DNA of 64,000 nt from Iningainema tapete BLCC-T55 (GTDB lineage Bacteria > Cyanobacteriota > Cyanobacteriia > Cyanobacteriales > Nostocaceae), in assembly GCF_014698965.1 (NCBI RefSeq), contig NZ_JACXAE010000118.1:1-64000 (forward strand). The letters run 5' to 3'. The translations under genes and the position numbers were made by a program. Of the stretch, positions 1-10,193 are shown piece after piece (within the stretch, counting starts at the first letter, position 1; each line of letters starts with the position of its first letter). Below the pieces are notes generated by a model. The model was not told where the DNA came from. It saw only the letters and a list, made by a program, of their open reading frames with translations, and did not search any database.

Positions 1-49
1 TTTCTTTCATGTTAGATGAGTTTGAACCGATTAAAGCTGTCAACTCATC

Positions 50-2005
50 CTAATTTTCCAAATTTAGAATTGCTGATGCTAAGAAGTCTAGATTGACAAT
101 CTGCTGCAAATCCCATATAATTACCTTCTGGTCTTGGGTGGCCATGGCAAAGGTTTTACCATCAGGATTAAAGGCAATGTGCGAAAAAATTCCGGGGTAT
201 CCAGTGAGCCTGGTTAGTAGGGTGCCACTACTGCTCCACATATCAATGATCCCGTCACCACGGGCTACAGCAATGATTCGACCATTCGGGCTAAAATCAA
301 TCTGAGTAAAGGGAGTATCTCTCTGCAAGGTTTTTAGCAACCTGCCATCCTGCGTCCAGAGATGAGTGGAGTTATCCGAGCTGGCAGAGACGATTTTCTG
401 ACACTTCTGGCTTAATTGCACACCCCAAACCCCAGATATTTGCCGCTTGAGAATTTTGTAGGGGAAGGGTAAAAAATTACCAGTGCTACTTCGCTTCCAA
501 AGGATGACAGTACTATCTGCACTGGCTGAGGCAAGGAGATTACCATCAGGGCTAAACGCCACAGCGAGAACCTGGGCAGTATGCCCAGTAAGGGTAGTCA
601 ACAAGGTGTCATCTAGCTTCCATAGTTTAATAGTGGTGTCATCACTGCCTGAAGCGAGTAACCCCCCTTCGCCCCCCTTCAAAAGGGGGGTTGGGGGGTT
701 GGGGCTAAACGATATTGCCTTAATTCCAGCATCGTGTCCCTTCAAAGTAGTCAATAAAGTCCCATCTAGCTTCCAGAGTTTAATGGTAGCGTCGTCACTA
801 GCCGAGGCAAGAATTTGTCCAACGTTTTCTTTGGCTTCGGTGCTTTTGTCGGCAGAGGATGCGGTGTGAGTAGCCCTAAAGGCAACCGTATTTACCACAG
901 CAGTGTGTCCCTTAAGCGTCTTGAGCAAAATGCCGTCCCTGCTCCACAGCTGAACATCGTTGTTATCTGAACCTGCTGAGGCTATAGTACTACCATCTGG
1001 GCTTAACTCAACTCCCCAAACCCTGGCATCATCCCTGTCAAGGGTTTTCAGTAAAGCGACTTTTGGCTTCCAGAGTTTGACGGCTTTATCTGTGGCAGTG
1101 GCGATCGCACAACCATCTGGGCTAAAAGCTACGTCAAAAACTGTAGCACTATGCCCTCTAAGAGTAGTTAACAACTTCCCATCCCGCTGCCAGATTTTCA
1201 CAGTCTTGTCTGCACTAGCTGAGACAATCAACCCCCCTTCGCCTTCCGGGATTCCGGGGGTTGGGGGGTTTGGGCTAAAAGTGACTTGGTTAACTACAGC
1301 TTCATGCCCGCTAAAGGTATGTAGCAATTTACCGTCTAGCTGCCAAAGCTTGACAGTTTTATCCTCACTTCCGGAGGCAAGGGTTTTACCATCGGGGCTA
1401 AACGCTACACTAACAACCGCTGCATTATGCCCCTGGAGGGTTCGCTCCAGTTTGATGGTATTTCCCTTGGTATTTCGCCGCCAAAGTTTGATAGTATTGT
1501 CAGAACTGGCAGTAGCAATCAACCCCCCTTCGCCCCCCGAATTTCGGGGGGTTGGGGGGTTCGGGCTAAAGGCAACATTCCAAACTTTAGCAGTATGCCC
1601 AGTGAGGGTGGTTAACAACGTTCCGTCCTGTTGCCAAATTTTAACTGTGTTGTCGGAACTGGCGGTGGCAATGGTTTTACCATCAGGACTAAACGCCACA
1701 TCACAAACCTGAGCAGTATGCCCCTTCAGCGTCGTCAGCAATGTGCCGTCTAGCTGCCACAGTTTGGCAGTGTTATCCAAACTGGCTGAGGCAATTAACC
1801 CCCCTTCTGGGGGGTTGGGACTAAATGCAACGCTGTCAACTGCCGCACTATGCCCCTTAAGCGTTCTCAGCAATGTACCGTCTTGCCGCCACAGTTTGAC
1901 GGTGTTATCACTGCTGCCAGTCGCTAGGATCTTTCCATCGGGGCTGAATGCAACTGCCAACCATACCACTATCACCGGATAAGCGGTTATACTCAACAGA
2001 TCCAT
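50..2005 (-). CDS. WD40 double-propeller half of a frameshifted AAA-TM-WD40 protein
   Basis: This frame encodes 14 consecutive WD40 repeats (pattern GH[28 protein letters not shown]), enough for two seven-bladed propellers, and nothing else. It is the C-terminal part of a gene whose ATPase half lies just upstream in another frame; the intact paralogs at 10194 and 13918 have both halves in one frame. The first repeat starts abruptly at '[11 protein letters not shown]', and the residues before it are out-of-frame translation, so the start at 2005 is probably not natural. Four repeats (2, 4, 6 and 10) carry an in-frame C/G-rich palindrome in place of the DG turn, giving 'SPNPP...GGL'. Repeat 9 carries a different insertion of about 20 residues. 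WD40 propellers bind proteins; no partner is visible. It could be translated only after frameshifting or reinitiation, otherwise it is a pseudogene. Confidence 0.8.
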   Translation of the reverse strand: MDLLSITAYPVIVVWLAVAFSPDGKILATGSSDNTVKLWRQDGTLLRTLKGHSAAVDSVAFSPNPPEGGLIASASLDNTAKLWQLDGTLLTTLKGHTAQVCDVAFSPDGKTIATASSDNTVKIWQQDGTLLTTLTGHTAKVWNVAFSPNPPTPRNSGGEGGLIATASSDNTIKLWRRNTKGNTIKLERTLQGHNAAVVSVAFSPDGKTLASGSEDKTVKLWQLDGKLLHTFSGHEAVVNQVTFSPNPPTPGIPEGEGGLIVSASADKTVKIWQRDGKLLTTLRGHSATVFDVAFSPDGCAIATATDKAVKLWKPKVALLKTLDRDDARVWGVELSPDGSTIASAGSDNNDVQLWSRDGILLKTLKGHTAVVNTVAFRATHTASSADKSTEAKENVGQILASASDDATIKLWKLDGTLLTTLKGHDAGIKAISFSPNPPTPLLKGGEGGLLASGSDDTTIKLWKLDDTLLTTLTGHTAQVLAVAFSPDGNLLASASADSTVILWKRSSTGNFLPFPYKILKRQISGVWGVQLSQKCQKIVSASSDNSTHLWTQDGRLLKTLQRDTPFTQIDFSPNGRIIAVARGDGIIDMWSSSGTLLTRLTGYPGIFSHIAFNPDGKTFAMATQDQKVIIWDLQQIVNLDFLASAILNLEN

Positions 2006-3638
2006 AAACTACCCGGCGCAGATTATTTTCAACTTGATTGTTGAGGTTAGTGTCTGCCACACCTAACTTTTGCAATTGCCGCTTGGCTTTGATGCCTGCG
2101 ATGAGTGCATCTAGTCCGCGATTGTCGGCAAACAGGGCTTGACTGGAAGTAATCATCGCCTTAATCTCGCTCTTGGCTGCTATCCTGGTTTCCAAGAAAG
2201 TCCCCACTCCTAAGGCACTGGCAACAATCAAGGCGATACTAACTACGATCAGCAAGAACCTTTGTGTTCTGGCATTTTCTTTCTGTTCTGCCAGTCGTGC
2301 TTCAATTTCCTTGGTGCGTGAAGCCTCCAACGCCAGTTGCGCTTCGTGGCGATCGAATTCAACACTGGCTGCTAAAAACTGATAGTCCAGGTTACTCAAG
2401 CTTTTACCATTTGACCACAGTTGGGCATCAATCAACGCTTGTCCACGTAATAGCCGCGATTTATCTTGTTTTTTTGAAGCAATCCAGGCATCTAATAATT
2501 GGGAGTAAGGGCGCAGGTTTTGTAATTGTCTTTCTACCCATGCGAGATGAAAAACCTCTTGATAAATGCGGTTTTTCACCTGCAAAAAACCCTGCTGTTT
2601 CACTACTAAACCTGATAGCAGAAGTTCGATTTGTTCTGGAGAGTCGTCCGATTTAATCTCAACTCCCTGTAAGATTTGCTGATAAATGCCCAGTAATCTA
2701 CCGACTTGCTGCTCCTTACGTAGAAGGCGATCCCTGACTGTCTTCAAATGCTCAGGCGAATCAAGCGATTCCCAGTGGTTGAGCAGGCGCGATCGCACCA
2801 GATTCTCTATCCAAAAGCCTTCTGTACCTGGGGGTGGCGGTAGCTGATAACTTTGCGTTTCTTGGGTTGCTATGGTTACTAACTGACAGAGCTTTTGCGT
2901 GAGAAACGGCTGTCCCCCAGTCCACGCCATGATTTCTCGAAAAACAGCTTGGGGGTTACTCACCTTGCCTTCTAATCCCTTGATCAACGGTTGTGCTTCG
3001 TGCAGTTGAAATCCCTCTAACTCTATGGCTGTGCCAATGTTAAAGGGTGTCCTTTTTTTATTGCTAATTAAATCGGCAGGTGTTGCTACCCCAAACAGCG
3101 CCCATGTGAGGCGATCGTAAGCTGAATTATGCGCTCTCTGGTTGTAGCAGAAGCGAATTAGGGCAAAAAAATCATCAACAGAAAAATTCAGGCTGAGAAT
3201 GCTATCAATTTCATCTATGAAGATAAAAATCTGCTCGTTGGGGAAATTGACCAGCAACACCTCTTCGATAAACTGACTCAAGCGCTGCAGGAGTGAGATA
3301 TCCTCATGCTCCTGCCACCAAGCTTTGAAATTCACTTTATCAAACAGCTTGAGTCCATGTAAAAGGCTCACCATTACACCCTTATACCACTGTTGCGGGG
3401 TGATATTCTCACCGCCGATTTGAGTCATGTCAACATAGGTACAGATAAATCCTTCAAGTTGCAGCCGATGCTTGATCCGAACTAACAGCGAAGACTTACC
3501 CATTTGCCGCGAATTGAAGACGTAACAAAATTCACCTGCTTTGAGGGCGCGATAGAGTTCAGAATCAGCGCGGCGCTCGACGTAGTTTGGATCGTCTGTT
3601 CTCAAGCAGCCGCCAACTTTGTAAGCGTGTGGGTTCAT
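1908..3638 (-). CDS. AAA-like ATPase and TM half of a frameshifted AAA-TM-WD40 protein
   Basis: The N-terminal AAA-like domain (PF14516 type) has a P-loop variant '[11 protein letters not shown]' near residue 45, a Walker B 'IFIDEID' near residue 142 and the conserved '[12 protein letters not shown]'. A helical linker and one hydrophobic segment follow near residues 465-485 ([18 protein letters not shown]). The frame then meets the propeller entry 'EYNRLSG' and runs out of register to a stop. Between that LSG and the following L(A/D)V motif there are 13 bases where both intact paralogs have 15, so two bases were lost (or one gained). The start ATG overlaps the stop of the HTH-AAA gene 3635..5086 by 4 bases, so the two are probably translationally coupled. 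Expected role: NTP-driven signalling or conflict protein at the membrane; this is inference from architecture. Confidence 0.8.
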   Translation of the reverse strand: MNPHAYKVGGCLRTDDPNYVERRADSELYRALKAGEFCYVFNSRQMGKSSLLVRIKHRLQLEGFICTYVDMTQIGGENITPQQWYKGVMVSLLHGLKLFDKVNFKAWWQEHEDISLLQRLSQFIEEVLLVNFPNEQIFIFIDEIDSILSLNFSVDDFFALIRFCYNQRAHNSAYDRLTWALFGVATPADLISNKKRTPFNIGTAIELEGFQLHEAQPLIKGLEGKVSNPQAVFREIMAWTGGQPFLTQKLCQLVTIATQETQSYQLPPPPGTEGFWIENLVRSRLLNHWESLDSPEHLKTVRDRLLRKEQQVGRLLGIYQQILQGVEIKSDDSPEQIELLLSGLVVKQQGFLQVKNRIYQEVFHLAWVERQLQNLRPYSQLLDAWIASKKQDKSRLLRGQALIDAQLWSNGKSLSNLDYQFLAASVEFDRHEAQLALEASRTKEIEARLAEQKENARTQRFLLIVVSIALIVASALGVGTFLETRIAAKSEIKAMITSSQALFADNRGLDALIAGIKAKRQLQKLGVADTNLNNQVENNLRRVVYGSVEYNRLSGDSGMVGSCIQPRWKDPSDWQQ

Positions 3639-5086
3639 CTCTTAAATAAATATTTCTGAAAATATAAACGATACAACTCATGGCTAATAGTTACTCCATC
3701 CGAATTAAGTTTCACCAATCCCTGGCTTTCTAATTTATAAAGAAGTAAGGGTTCCAGGGAAATGCCGTTTTCTGCTACGATTACTGCATCAATTGCAGCT
3801 ACCAATTCGGGGTTTTTTTGCAACGTGGTCAAGTGACGCCGCAAGTATGCGCCATAAATTCCCGCTTCTGTACTCGCCGCTTGCAATAGTTGCGGTAACG
3901 TCACCTCTTGAGTGCAAAGGTGATAGAGAGCAATACGCACCAACGCGGGATGTCCCCCAACCATCGCCATCAGTTGCTCGGCTTGATTACCAGTTCGCCA
4001 ATCAAGTCCATGACGCAATGCCAAATCCTCTACTTGAGCGCGGGTAAACTCTGGTAACTGAAGCGGTAGCCCTACATTACAAGGGGAGTGGTTGATGTCT
4101 AGGGGAATATAAATTTCTGTGGAATAAATGACTACTAACCGCAGTTTTTGCCAAGCGAGTTCCTGTTGAGCAGACTCATGCCACGATCGCAGCAGGGGCA
4201 AAAATTCTTGGGCTAGTTCAGGATATTCAAAAATTCTGTTGACTTCATTCAACGCCAAAACTAGAGGACGATCGAGATGCTCCAGCAGATATTGGAAGTA
4301 GATGCTACAGCTTAACTTGCTGCCAATTTCTTCATCCCAATAGTCATCCAGGTTGAGTTCTAGGTTCAACTCCAAACAGACGCTTTTACAGAACCAGCGC
4401 AAGAATTTATCAACGTTGTTTAGAATCGAGGCATCAACTCGGTTCATGTCCAAATTTACAGTTTGATAGCCCAAAGACATCCCGTAAGCTAGAACCCTGT
4501 ACATGAGCGAGCTTTTTCCCATTTCTTTAGGGGCTTTAATGCGAATGAAGCATCCCGGTTGGGTGATTTCTTGGTAGGCTAGTTCTTCGATGGGGGGGCG
4601 AGAAATGTAAAAAATCGAATTGAGTGGTTCTGGACCACTGGGATATTTGTACAATCGGGCTACCAATTGTGATTTGGGAAACCACTCAACCGCAATATCT
4701 GGATTGCGATTAGCACTGGCTGTGGTATAGTCTTCTGTTCTCAGTTCGAGATTAAAGGCGCTAAAGCAGAGTTTGAGAGTACGTTGATCTAATCCTACTG
4801 TGACAGACCAAAGTCTACTCAAAGTTTTGGTAGAAACTCTCATGCGATCGCTGAGTTCTTCTTGAGAGAAGCGTTGCCCTTTATTTTCCTGTAGTTCTGC
4901 CAAATGGATGGCGGCTTGCAATCGCTTAATTCCTAGCGTAGTCAGAACTACACCGCGACTACGTTTTGAACATAGCCGTGTTTCTGTAGTGTCCAGACTG
5001 GGGATCTCTGTAGATTGGCAAAATGAGCGCATCATTGAATGGCTTTTTTCATATGCTTGGCTTTGAGAGTATCGTGAAGTTGTCAT
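3635..5086 (-). CDS. HTH-AAA ATPase (AAA-like domain, PF14516 type)
   Basis: A protein of 483 residues. Residues about 40-125 form a cyanobacterial HTH-like domain with '[13 protein letters not shown]', '[12 protein letters not shown]' and '[14 protein letters not shown]', shared almost motif for motif with 35902..37311 and 56115..56651. Residues about 150-480 are an AAA-like NTPase with P-loop '[10 protein letters not shown]' (Lys191). The Walker B position reads '[10 protein letters not shown]', with Asn where the acid is expected. The sensor-like motif is '[11 protein letters not shown]'. Its stop overlaps the start of the AAA-TM-WD40 gene by 4 bases, so both are made from one mRNA. A small HTH-AAA protein beside a large AAA-propeller protein recurs on the right arm (8350 with 10194). 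Proposed role: regulatory or adaptor ATPase of the pair. The family is common in cyanobacteria and lacks a defined biochemical role. Confidence 0.8.
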   Translation of the reverse strand: MTTSRYSQSQAYEKSHSMMRSFCQSTEIPSLDTTETRLCSKRSRGVVLTTLGIKRLQAAIHLAELQENKGQRFSQEELSDRMRVSTKTLSRLWSVTVGLDQRTLKLCFSAFNLELRTEDYTTASANRNPDIAVEWFPKSQLVARLYKYPSGPEPLNSIFYISRPPIEELAYQEITQPGCFIRIKAPKEMGKSSLMYRVLAYGMSLGYQTVNLDMNRVDASILNNVDKFLRWFCKSVCLELNLELNLDDYWDEEIGSKLSCSIYFQYLLEHLDRPLVLALNEVNRIFEYPELAQEFLPLLRSWHESAQQELAWQKLRLVVIYSTEIYIPLDINHSPCNVGLPLQLPEFTRAQVEDLALRHGLDWRTGNQAEQLMAMVGGHPALVRIALYHLCTQEVTLPQLLQAASTEAGIYGAYLRRHLTTLQKNPELVAAIDAVIVAENGISLEPLLLYKLESQGLVKLNSDGVTISHELYRLYFQKYLFKR

Positions 5087-5119
5087 GGAAACTTTACCCT
5101 GTATGTGAAAAAACCAAAA

Positions 5120-6253
5120 TTAAATTGGTACAGGAGATTCTAGATAGAGCGTTGGTTCTTGCATCGTGAATTCTATGCCATGACTCTGAAGCTTTTTCAA
5201 AATAGAATCATTAGCTAACTCTAACAACCGCTTGCGGAATTCAAGTGAATTTTCATTTGATCCCAAGATAAAGAAACTTACCCTAGCCCGAACTCCAGGA
5301 TAATTTTCCCTAGAAAATAAACTAATCTTTGTACTGTTTGGATCTATGCCAAACAAAGAGTTAGTACTTTCTTTAATCACTTTTTCCAGCAATGCCTGCT
5401 CTGATTTCTCCAAACTGCGAAGAAAATCAAGATAAAGTAATACCATTACCTTCTTTCCTCGCGTCACATTTTCAATATCTGCATCCGCCATAATTGAGTT
5501 GGGGACAACTACCAGAGTACTTTTAGCAGGTGTACGCAGCTTTGTTGAACGTAAACCAATCGCTTCGACACGGGCAAATAGAAGACCTTGAGAACTTAAA
5601 TGAACGCGAATGTATTCTCCAGGAACATAAGGACGGTCTAAATATATGACAATTGTGCCAAAAATTTGTTCAAGAGTTTTTTGAGATGCAAAAGCAACTG
5701 CTATACCACCAATACCTAAACCAGCAACTAAACCAATCAAGTTTACGTTTTGGCTTTGCGCAAATGCTACAGCCACAATAAACCCGATAATAATGTTAGC
5801 AATGGTTTCAAAAACAAGCAGTAACTCATCTATTTCCAAACCCAGTTTGCGAATCAATTCAATTCCATATACCCGCAAGAAGTTACGGAATAAACCAGAA
5901 ATGAATATTGCAAGACTGACAGCTATTGATAAATCGGAGAAAAATTTCAAGAATCGGTAGAAGCCTGTATATTCTTGAATAAAATTCAGACACACTGAAA
6001 CAAGAATTAATGTGGCGACAATCCCCAGTGTCTTTGACAAAGGATCTACTAAATTTTCATAAATCTTTTGAAACGGTTGGGGTGAAAATCTCCGCACAAT
6101 TCCCTTAAGAAAGCGGGGCACAGACTTTCCAACTAATAAAGCAACGAAAATGAATAATAAGAAAATGCCGAGTTTAATGCCAATTGAGATGAGTATATTT
6201 CGAGTTGATTCGTCAAGATAATACCAAGGTCTTATGTTAAGTAGAGTCTCCAT
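5120..6253 (-). CDS. MscS-family mechanosensitive ion channel
   Basis: A protein of 377 residues with about five hydrophobic segments before the MscS signature. The pore-helix and beta-domain region reads 'GLGIGGIAVAFASQKTLEQI', then 'GTIVIYLDRPYVPGEYIRV' and 'VEAIGLRSTKLRT', followed by the alpha/beta tail. It is an inner-membrane channel that opens under membrane tension and releases small solutes on osmotic downshock. It is a tandem paralog of the next gene upstream (6265..7440), separated by 11 bases, so they are cotranscribed. It lies 33 bases upstream of the HTH-AAA gene on the same strand, so channels and ATPases may share a transcript. Ends are well defined by flanking stops. Confidence 0.9.
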   Translation of the reverse strand: METLLNIRPWYYLDESTRNILISIGIKLGIFLLFIFVALLVGKSVPRFLKGIVRRFSPQPFQKIYENLVDPLSKTLGIVATLILVSVCLNFIQEYTGFYRFLKFFSDLSIAVSLAIFISGLFRNFLRVYGIELIRKLGLEIDELLLVFETIANIIIGFIVAVAFAQSQNVNLIGLVAGLGIGGIAVAFASQKTLEQIFGTIVIYLDRPYVPGEYIRVHLSSQGLLFARVEAIGLRSTKLRTPAKSTLVVVPNSIMADADIENVTRGKKVMVLLYLDFLRSLEKSEQALLEKVIKESTNSLFGIDPNSTKISLFSRENYPGVRARVSFFILGSNENSLEFRKRLLELANDSILKKLQSHGIEFTMQEPTLYLESPVPI

Positions 6254-6264
6254 TTTAGATTAAG

Positions 6265-7440
6265 TTAGATAGTAATAGGTGCATCAACGTCAACAGGTTT
6301 TTCTTCAAGATCGAAGGCAACACCAAACTCTTTTAATCGCAGAGTAATATTTTGTTTTGCCATATCTAGTAACTGGCGGCGTATCTCCATTGACATTTCA
6401 CCAGAACCGAGAATAAAGAAGTTTATTTGCGCCTGAGTAATATTGGCTCTTCCATCTTGGATAATATCTTTAAATGCCACATCTGTATTACGAGAGTCAA
6501 TACCAAAAATCTCAGTGGTACTTTCTAAAATGACTTGACGAATTAAAGCTTTTTCATCTTCCATTACTTCACGGTAGAAAGTTAAGTAAACTAGAGAAAC
6601 TACTTTTCTGGCTCCTGTGAAGTTTTCGATACTCATGCCCGTTAGCGAACTATTGGGAACTATAGTGACTGTTCCTTTTCCAGAATTACGAATCTTAGTG
6701 GAACGCAAACCAATGGATTCAACTCTACCAAATGTACCATCAGGTAAACCAATATAATCATCAATGACGAAAGGTCGGTCAATATAAAGAACAATTCCAC
6801 CCAGTATTTGCTGCAAAGTCTCTTGTGCTGCGAAAGCAATAGCTATTCCCCCAATTCCCAAACTTGCTGTCAAACCTACGACATTGATTTGGTGAGTTTG
6901 AGCAAAAATGAAGAAAATCACCAGAAAAATTGCTGCTTCGCCTACGAGATTACCGATCACAAGTAACTCACCGTTGACTTTGCGCTTCTGAGCAGTTTCT
7001 TGCAAGTAAACTTCGTAAAATTTCTTAAACAGCAAAGAACTTAACCAGCCTACTGCGATCGCCACCGACACTGCCAAACTAAATTCAACGTAGTTAAGCC
7101 AACTAGGTTTGGGAATTAGTAATAAAGTCAAGTCAATCAGAACTAAGACAATAGTTAAGCCCAATACGTTTTGATAGGAAGAAACAACTTTGTCATATAT
7201 TCTTCTTCCCTCAGGAGATAAAAAGCGAGTTGTCATGAATTCACTCATTTTCTTAAATAAGAAAGCTAAAAGAAATAACAAAGCAAAAAAACTAACGCCA
7301 ACCCCTATAGCACAGGCAATAATTACCGCAGGAAGCAGATTATCTCGAATTGTTTCTGAGAAGAGGGTGATATCCAAAATACAATCAACTCCTTTACATC
7401 TATTCTTGTTGCTCAAAGCTTGAGGACGATGAAAGAACAT
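6265..7440 (-). CDS. MscS-family mechanosensitive ion channel (tandem paralog)
   Basis: A protein of 391 residues with several N-terminal membrane helices and the MscS core 'SLGIGGIAIAFAAQETLQQI', 'GIVLYIDRPFVIDDYIGL' and 'VESIGLRSTKIRNSGKG'. It is the first gene of the left-hand minus-strand run. The start used gives an N-terminal stretch (FHRPQALSNKNRCKGVDC) that does not look like a signal or helix, so translation may begin at a later Met or Val near the first hydrophobic segment (LPAVIIACAIGVGVSFFALL). Family role: osmotic safety valve; beta-domain length is normal. Pairing with 5120..6253 could allow heteromers, but this is only a possibility. Confidence 0.9.
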   Translation of the reverse strand: MFFHRPQALSNKNRCKGVDCILDITLFSETIRDNLLPAVIIACAIGVGVSFFALLFLLAFLFKKMSEFMTTRFLSPEGRRIYDKVVSSYQNVLGLTIVLVLIDLTLLLIPKPSWLNYVEFSLAVSVAIAVGWLSSLLFKKFYEVYLQETAQKRKVNGELLVIGNLVGEAAIFLVIFFIFAQTHQINVVGLTASLGIGGIAIAFAAQETLQQILGGIVLYIDRPFVIDDYIGLPDGTFGRVESIGLRSTKIRNSGKGTVTIVPNSSLTGMSIENFTGARKVVSLVYLTFYREVMEDEKALIRQVILESTTEIFGIDSRNTDVAFKDIIQDGRANITQAQINFFILGSGEMSMEIRRQLLDMAKQNITLRLKEFGVAFDLEEKPVDVDAPITI

Positions 7441-8349
7441 TTCTTAACCATAGATAATTATTTACTTGAACAATGATGATTTGCAAACAGGTTAAGAACC
7501 TCATTTTTGCCGTCAGACACCCTTTTGACCAACCCATAAGTAGCAAAAAAGTTACTTTCGTCCCTTGACATAGTTGCCAATTTTGGTAAAACTTGTATAA
7601 ACTAATACTTTTTCATTGTTTTTTTTCTTTAATAACTTACGGAAACAACTCTTAAACCCTTTCAATTAGATATTTTCAACTGTTTTAACTTTTGTCAAGT
7701 ACTGAAAATAATAACTTTTCAGCTAAAGTTTTTCGTACCGTGAGCAAAAAGTTGTTTTTATACAATACTATGAAACCACACTCTTGAGAAACCTGGTTTT
7801 TCCAAAAACCGGGTTTCTGTGTTATCGGTAACTAAAGAAATAAATTCTTGACTTAAAGCTCAAGATCTGCTAACTGCTGACTGGGTAACTCTTTGAGTCC
7901 GTTTTAACGAACTTGAGCTATTAGCCCTTACATAAGTCAAGGCTTACGAATGTGGACGTGCAAGATCTGAGCATTCTCAACATCTAGCGAACGGCTATTT
8001 GACAACTATCAAAGCTGCAAATTATATCAGAAGATACGCTTTTTTAAAAGGGCATAAGTGAGAAAAAAGTTACTGATTATCTAGCAAATTTTTGCTAATT
8101 TACTAATATTCTTGTCTAAAGAATTACCTGGCAAGAACGGTAGCGATCGCAAATCTCGCTGACAAAGACTCCTAAAAATTAATAGGGAGATTATACTACA
8201 AACGTTGTTCATTTTGTCAAGGAATTGAGTTAGTATTTATAATACTTTTTGTTGTTGATATAGAGAGAAAAAAGTAATTTTTACACAACGAGAAGATCAA
8301 CATTGGTGAGATAATTTTTATACGCTAGTAAAATAAATAAATTGTTAAG
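7441..8349. other. Divergent intergenic region between the two arms of the ATPase locus
   Basis: About 0.9 kb of AT-rich sequence separates the leftward mscS/ATPase run from the rightward ATPase run. No ORF with coding character is visible. It contains a perfect-looking hairpin at 7787-7818 (AGAAACCTGG / CCGGGTTTCT), a GCGATCGC site near 8154, and several copies of an AAAAAGTTAC-like motif (about 7548, 7746, 8063 and 8268). That motif resembles the AAAAAATAACTTTTTT block upstream of 35902 and 39274. Promoters for both directions must lie here, but no -35/-10 pair is clear enough to call. Confidence 0.5.
7787..7818. repeat. Dispersed hairpin repeat (AGAAACCTGG family)
   Basis: An inverted repeat with arms of about 14 bases and a 2-4 base loop, one mismatch. 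It resembles small palindromic dispersed repeats of cyanobacteria. It sits inside the divergent spacer, so it is not an obvious terminator for either neighbour. Confidence 0.6.
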
Positions 8350-9660
8350 ATGACTGTTGACGAAGTGATAAACTTACTCAAAGTCAGTCTACCTGAGGGT
8401 TTAACGCCGCTTCAAGAGGTGGTGTTGCGTTCTACATGGGAGGGAAAAACTTATGCCGATATGGCAGCAGAAACTAACTATGTTAAGGAATACCTCAGTC
8501 GTACTGCTTCGGAGTTATGGTCTAGTTTGAGCGACTTTTGGGGAGAACCAATAGGTAAAAATAACTTTCGACGGGTGTTTGAGTCGCGCCCACTTAACAA
8601 GGAACAGCAGCAAACACTCCTTGAATTCCGCCGTCAGAGTACCACCTCTGGAGAATTTCCTGGTGGTCCGGTTTCTCTGGACTCTAAGTTTTACATCGAA
8701 CGTCCTCCCATCGATGTCCTTGCTTACGAAGAAGTGACCAAACCAGGTAGCATCATCCGCATCAGAGCACCTTGGAAAATGGGTAAAACTTCTTTGATGC
8801 TGCGGATATTAGCTCATGCAGAGGCACAGAAATATCGGACTGTGACTATCGACTTTCAGCAGGCAGAAAAAACTGTATTCTCCGATATCGATAAATTTTT
8901 TCGTTGGTTTAGCACTAACATCACTAGAAAGTTACAGCTAGAACCAAAACTAGACGTCTATTGGGATGTCGATATGGGCAGTAAAGTTAGCTGTACTATT
9001 TATTTTGAAGCTTATATATTAGAGCAAATCAAGAGACCTTTAGTCTTAGGCTTAAACGAAGTTAATCGAGTTTTTGAGTATCCACAAATTGCTGAGGAGT
9101 TTTTCTCGCTGTTGCGTTCTTGGTACGAACAAGCAACAACTATAAAAATATGGCAAAAACTGCGTTTAGTCCTCACTTATTCTACAGATGTTTACATTCA
9201 ACTTCAAATTAATCAATCTCCATTTAATGTGGGATTACCCTTAAAATTACCATTATTTACACCAGATGAAGTCATGACTTTAGCTAGCCGTCATGGACTT
9301 GAATGGACGAATGCCCAAAATAAGCAACTTATGGGAATGGTAGGTGGACATCCTTACTTGTTGCAACTCGCTTTCTATTATATGCACAGGCGAGAATTAA
9401 TACTGAAGCAGCTTTTACAAGAAGCCGCTACCGAATCAGGAATTTATAACGATCACTTACGGAGATTACTAGCTTTCTTGCAAGCAGAACCAGCACTTGA
9501 AAATGCTTTCAAACAGGTAATTTCTGCCGAACAACCTCTCAAATTAGTATCTCCACTTGCCTACAAATTAGATAGTCTGGGACTAGTAAATATTAACGGT
9601 GATTTTGTTACCCATAGTTGTGAGCTTTACCGTTTGTATTTTAAAAATCAATTGTTGTAA
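8350..9660 (+). CDS. HTH-AAA ATPase with VMAP-type N-terminal HTH
   Basis: A protein of 436 residues. The first 85 residues (LTPLQEVVLRSTWEGKTYADMA, ending near ESRPLN) look like the helix-turn-helix found at the N-terminus of vWA-MoxR-associated proteins and other effector-associated cyanobacterial proteins. This differs from the HTH of the other two HTH-AAA proteins here. The AAA-like domain follows: P-loop 'APWKMGKTSL' (Lys146), Walker-B position 'LGLNEVNRVF' (Asn-Glu), and 'SPFNVGLPLKL'. It heads the right arm and is followed by an antitoxin remnant and two AAA-TM-WD40 genes. By analogy with the coupled pair on the left it is probably the partner of 10194..13826. Biological-conflict or stress-signalling use is known for VMAP systems; extending it here is inference. 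Confidence 0.8.
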   Translation: MTVDEVINLLKVSLPEGLTPLQEVVLRSTWEGKTYADMAAETNYVKEYLSRTASELWSSLSDFWGEPIGKNNFRRVFESRPLNKEQQQTLLEFRRQSTTSGEFPGGPVSLDSKFYIERPPIDVLAYEEVTKPGSIIRIRAPWKMGKTSLMLRILAHAEAQKYRTVTIDFQQAEKTVFSDIDKFFRWFSTNITRKLQLEPKLDVYWDVDMGSKVSCTIYFEAYILEQIKRPLVLGLNEVNRVFEYPQIAEEFFSLLRSWYEQATTIKIWQKLRLVLTYSTDVYIQLQINQSPFNVGLPLKLPLFTPDEVMTLASRHGLEWTNAQNKQLMGMVGGHPYLLQLAFYYMHRRELILKQLLQEAATESGIYNDHLRRLLAFLQAEPALENAFKQVISAEQPLKLVSPLAYKLDSLGLVNINGDFVTHSCELYRLYFKNQLL

Positions 9661-9767
9661 ATCTAAATCTTTCTAAGAAAGTGGTACATGCAGAAGTAGA
9701 AAACTGCCGCTAATGCCAGCAAAGTGCTAGCATAAAATAATGAGCTGCAAGTAGACTATCACTCTTT

Positions 9768-9778
9768 TAAGGAGGTAG
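9768..9778 (+). promoter_or_regulatory. Strong Shine-Dalgarno of the orphan antitoxin
   Basis: TAAGGAGGTAG lies 4 bases before the ATG at 9780. It is a near-perfect ribosome binding site, unusual in this window, and fixes the antitoxin start. Confidence 0.8.
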
Positions 9779-9779
9779 A

Positions 9780-9998
9780 ATGGCAACAATTACCATTCGC
9801 AATATATCTGATGAGTTAGTTGATCGAATTAAACGCTTAGCGGGACAAAAGGGGATTTCAATGGAGCAAGAAGTCCGCGATTTGTTGCAAAAACGCTATG
9901 GGCAACGTAATGAAATGCTTGCTCGTATTCGTCAACGGGCGGAGGCTTTACCGATGGAATCAGAAAGTCGAGTGCAGTCTTGGAAATCTGATACTTAG
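9780..9998 (+). CDS. FitA/VapB-type ribbon-helix-helix antitoxin, orphan
   Basis: A protein of 72 residues. The N-terminus 'MATITIRNISDELVDRIKRL' and following 'GISMEQEVRDLLQ' form a classic Arc-type ribbon-helix-helix DNA-binding fold. The charged tail is the usual toxin-binding region. Such antitoxins bind their own promoter and neutralise a PIN-domain ribonuclease encoded directly downstream. Here only the last 20 codons of a PIN toxin remain after the stop (9999..10061), so the antitoxin has no cognate toxin at this locus. The strong ribosome binding site fits the need to overproduce antitoxin. It may survive as an autoregulator, or as an antidote to a toxin made elsewhere. Confidence 0.8.
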   Translation: MATITIRNISDELVDRIKRLAGQKGISMEQEVRDLLQKRYGQRNEMLARIRQRAEALPMESESRVQSWKSDT

Positions 9999-10061
9999 AT
10001 GCTAACTTATGATCGCAAACTCGCAGCTAAGTTTGGCGATCGCATTGTATTGACGAAATAG
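9999..10061 (+). pseudogene. C-terminal remnant of a PIN-domain (VapC/FitB) toxin
   Basis: Immediately after the antitoxin stop, ATG opens a 20-codon frame 'MLTYDRKLAAKFGDRIVLTK'. That is the typical ending of VapC/FitB toxins (last beta strand: T-x-D-x-KLA...FGDRIV). All catalytic acidic residues except that final Asp region are gone. The junction abuts the antitoxin stop exactly, which suggests a clean internal deletion of the toxin. Confidence 0.7.
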
Positions 10062-10193
10062 GGATAAATGAAAATAACGCTTAGTCCAGTCTACTTCAGC
10101 CGACTTTAGCTTTAAACATAGAAATGAATTTATAGGCGGACTATCAAGGGTTTATAGTTTTAGTTAAACCTATCAGAAAGTTTAAATCTCCCC

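Noticed and set aside
93-1982. Plus-strand ORFs opposite the WD40 gene
   Set aside because: They are antisense shadows of regular WD40 repeats, recurring with the repeat period and lacking start signals.
1908-2005. Programmed ribosomal frameshift in the left AAA-WD40 gene
   Set aside because: No slippery heptamer is seen, and both paralogs are encoded without a shift. Simple indel is the better explanation.
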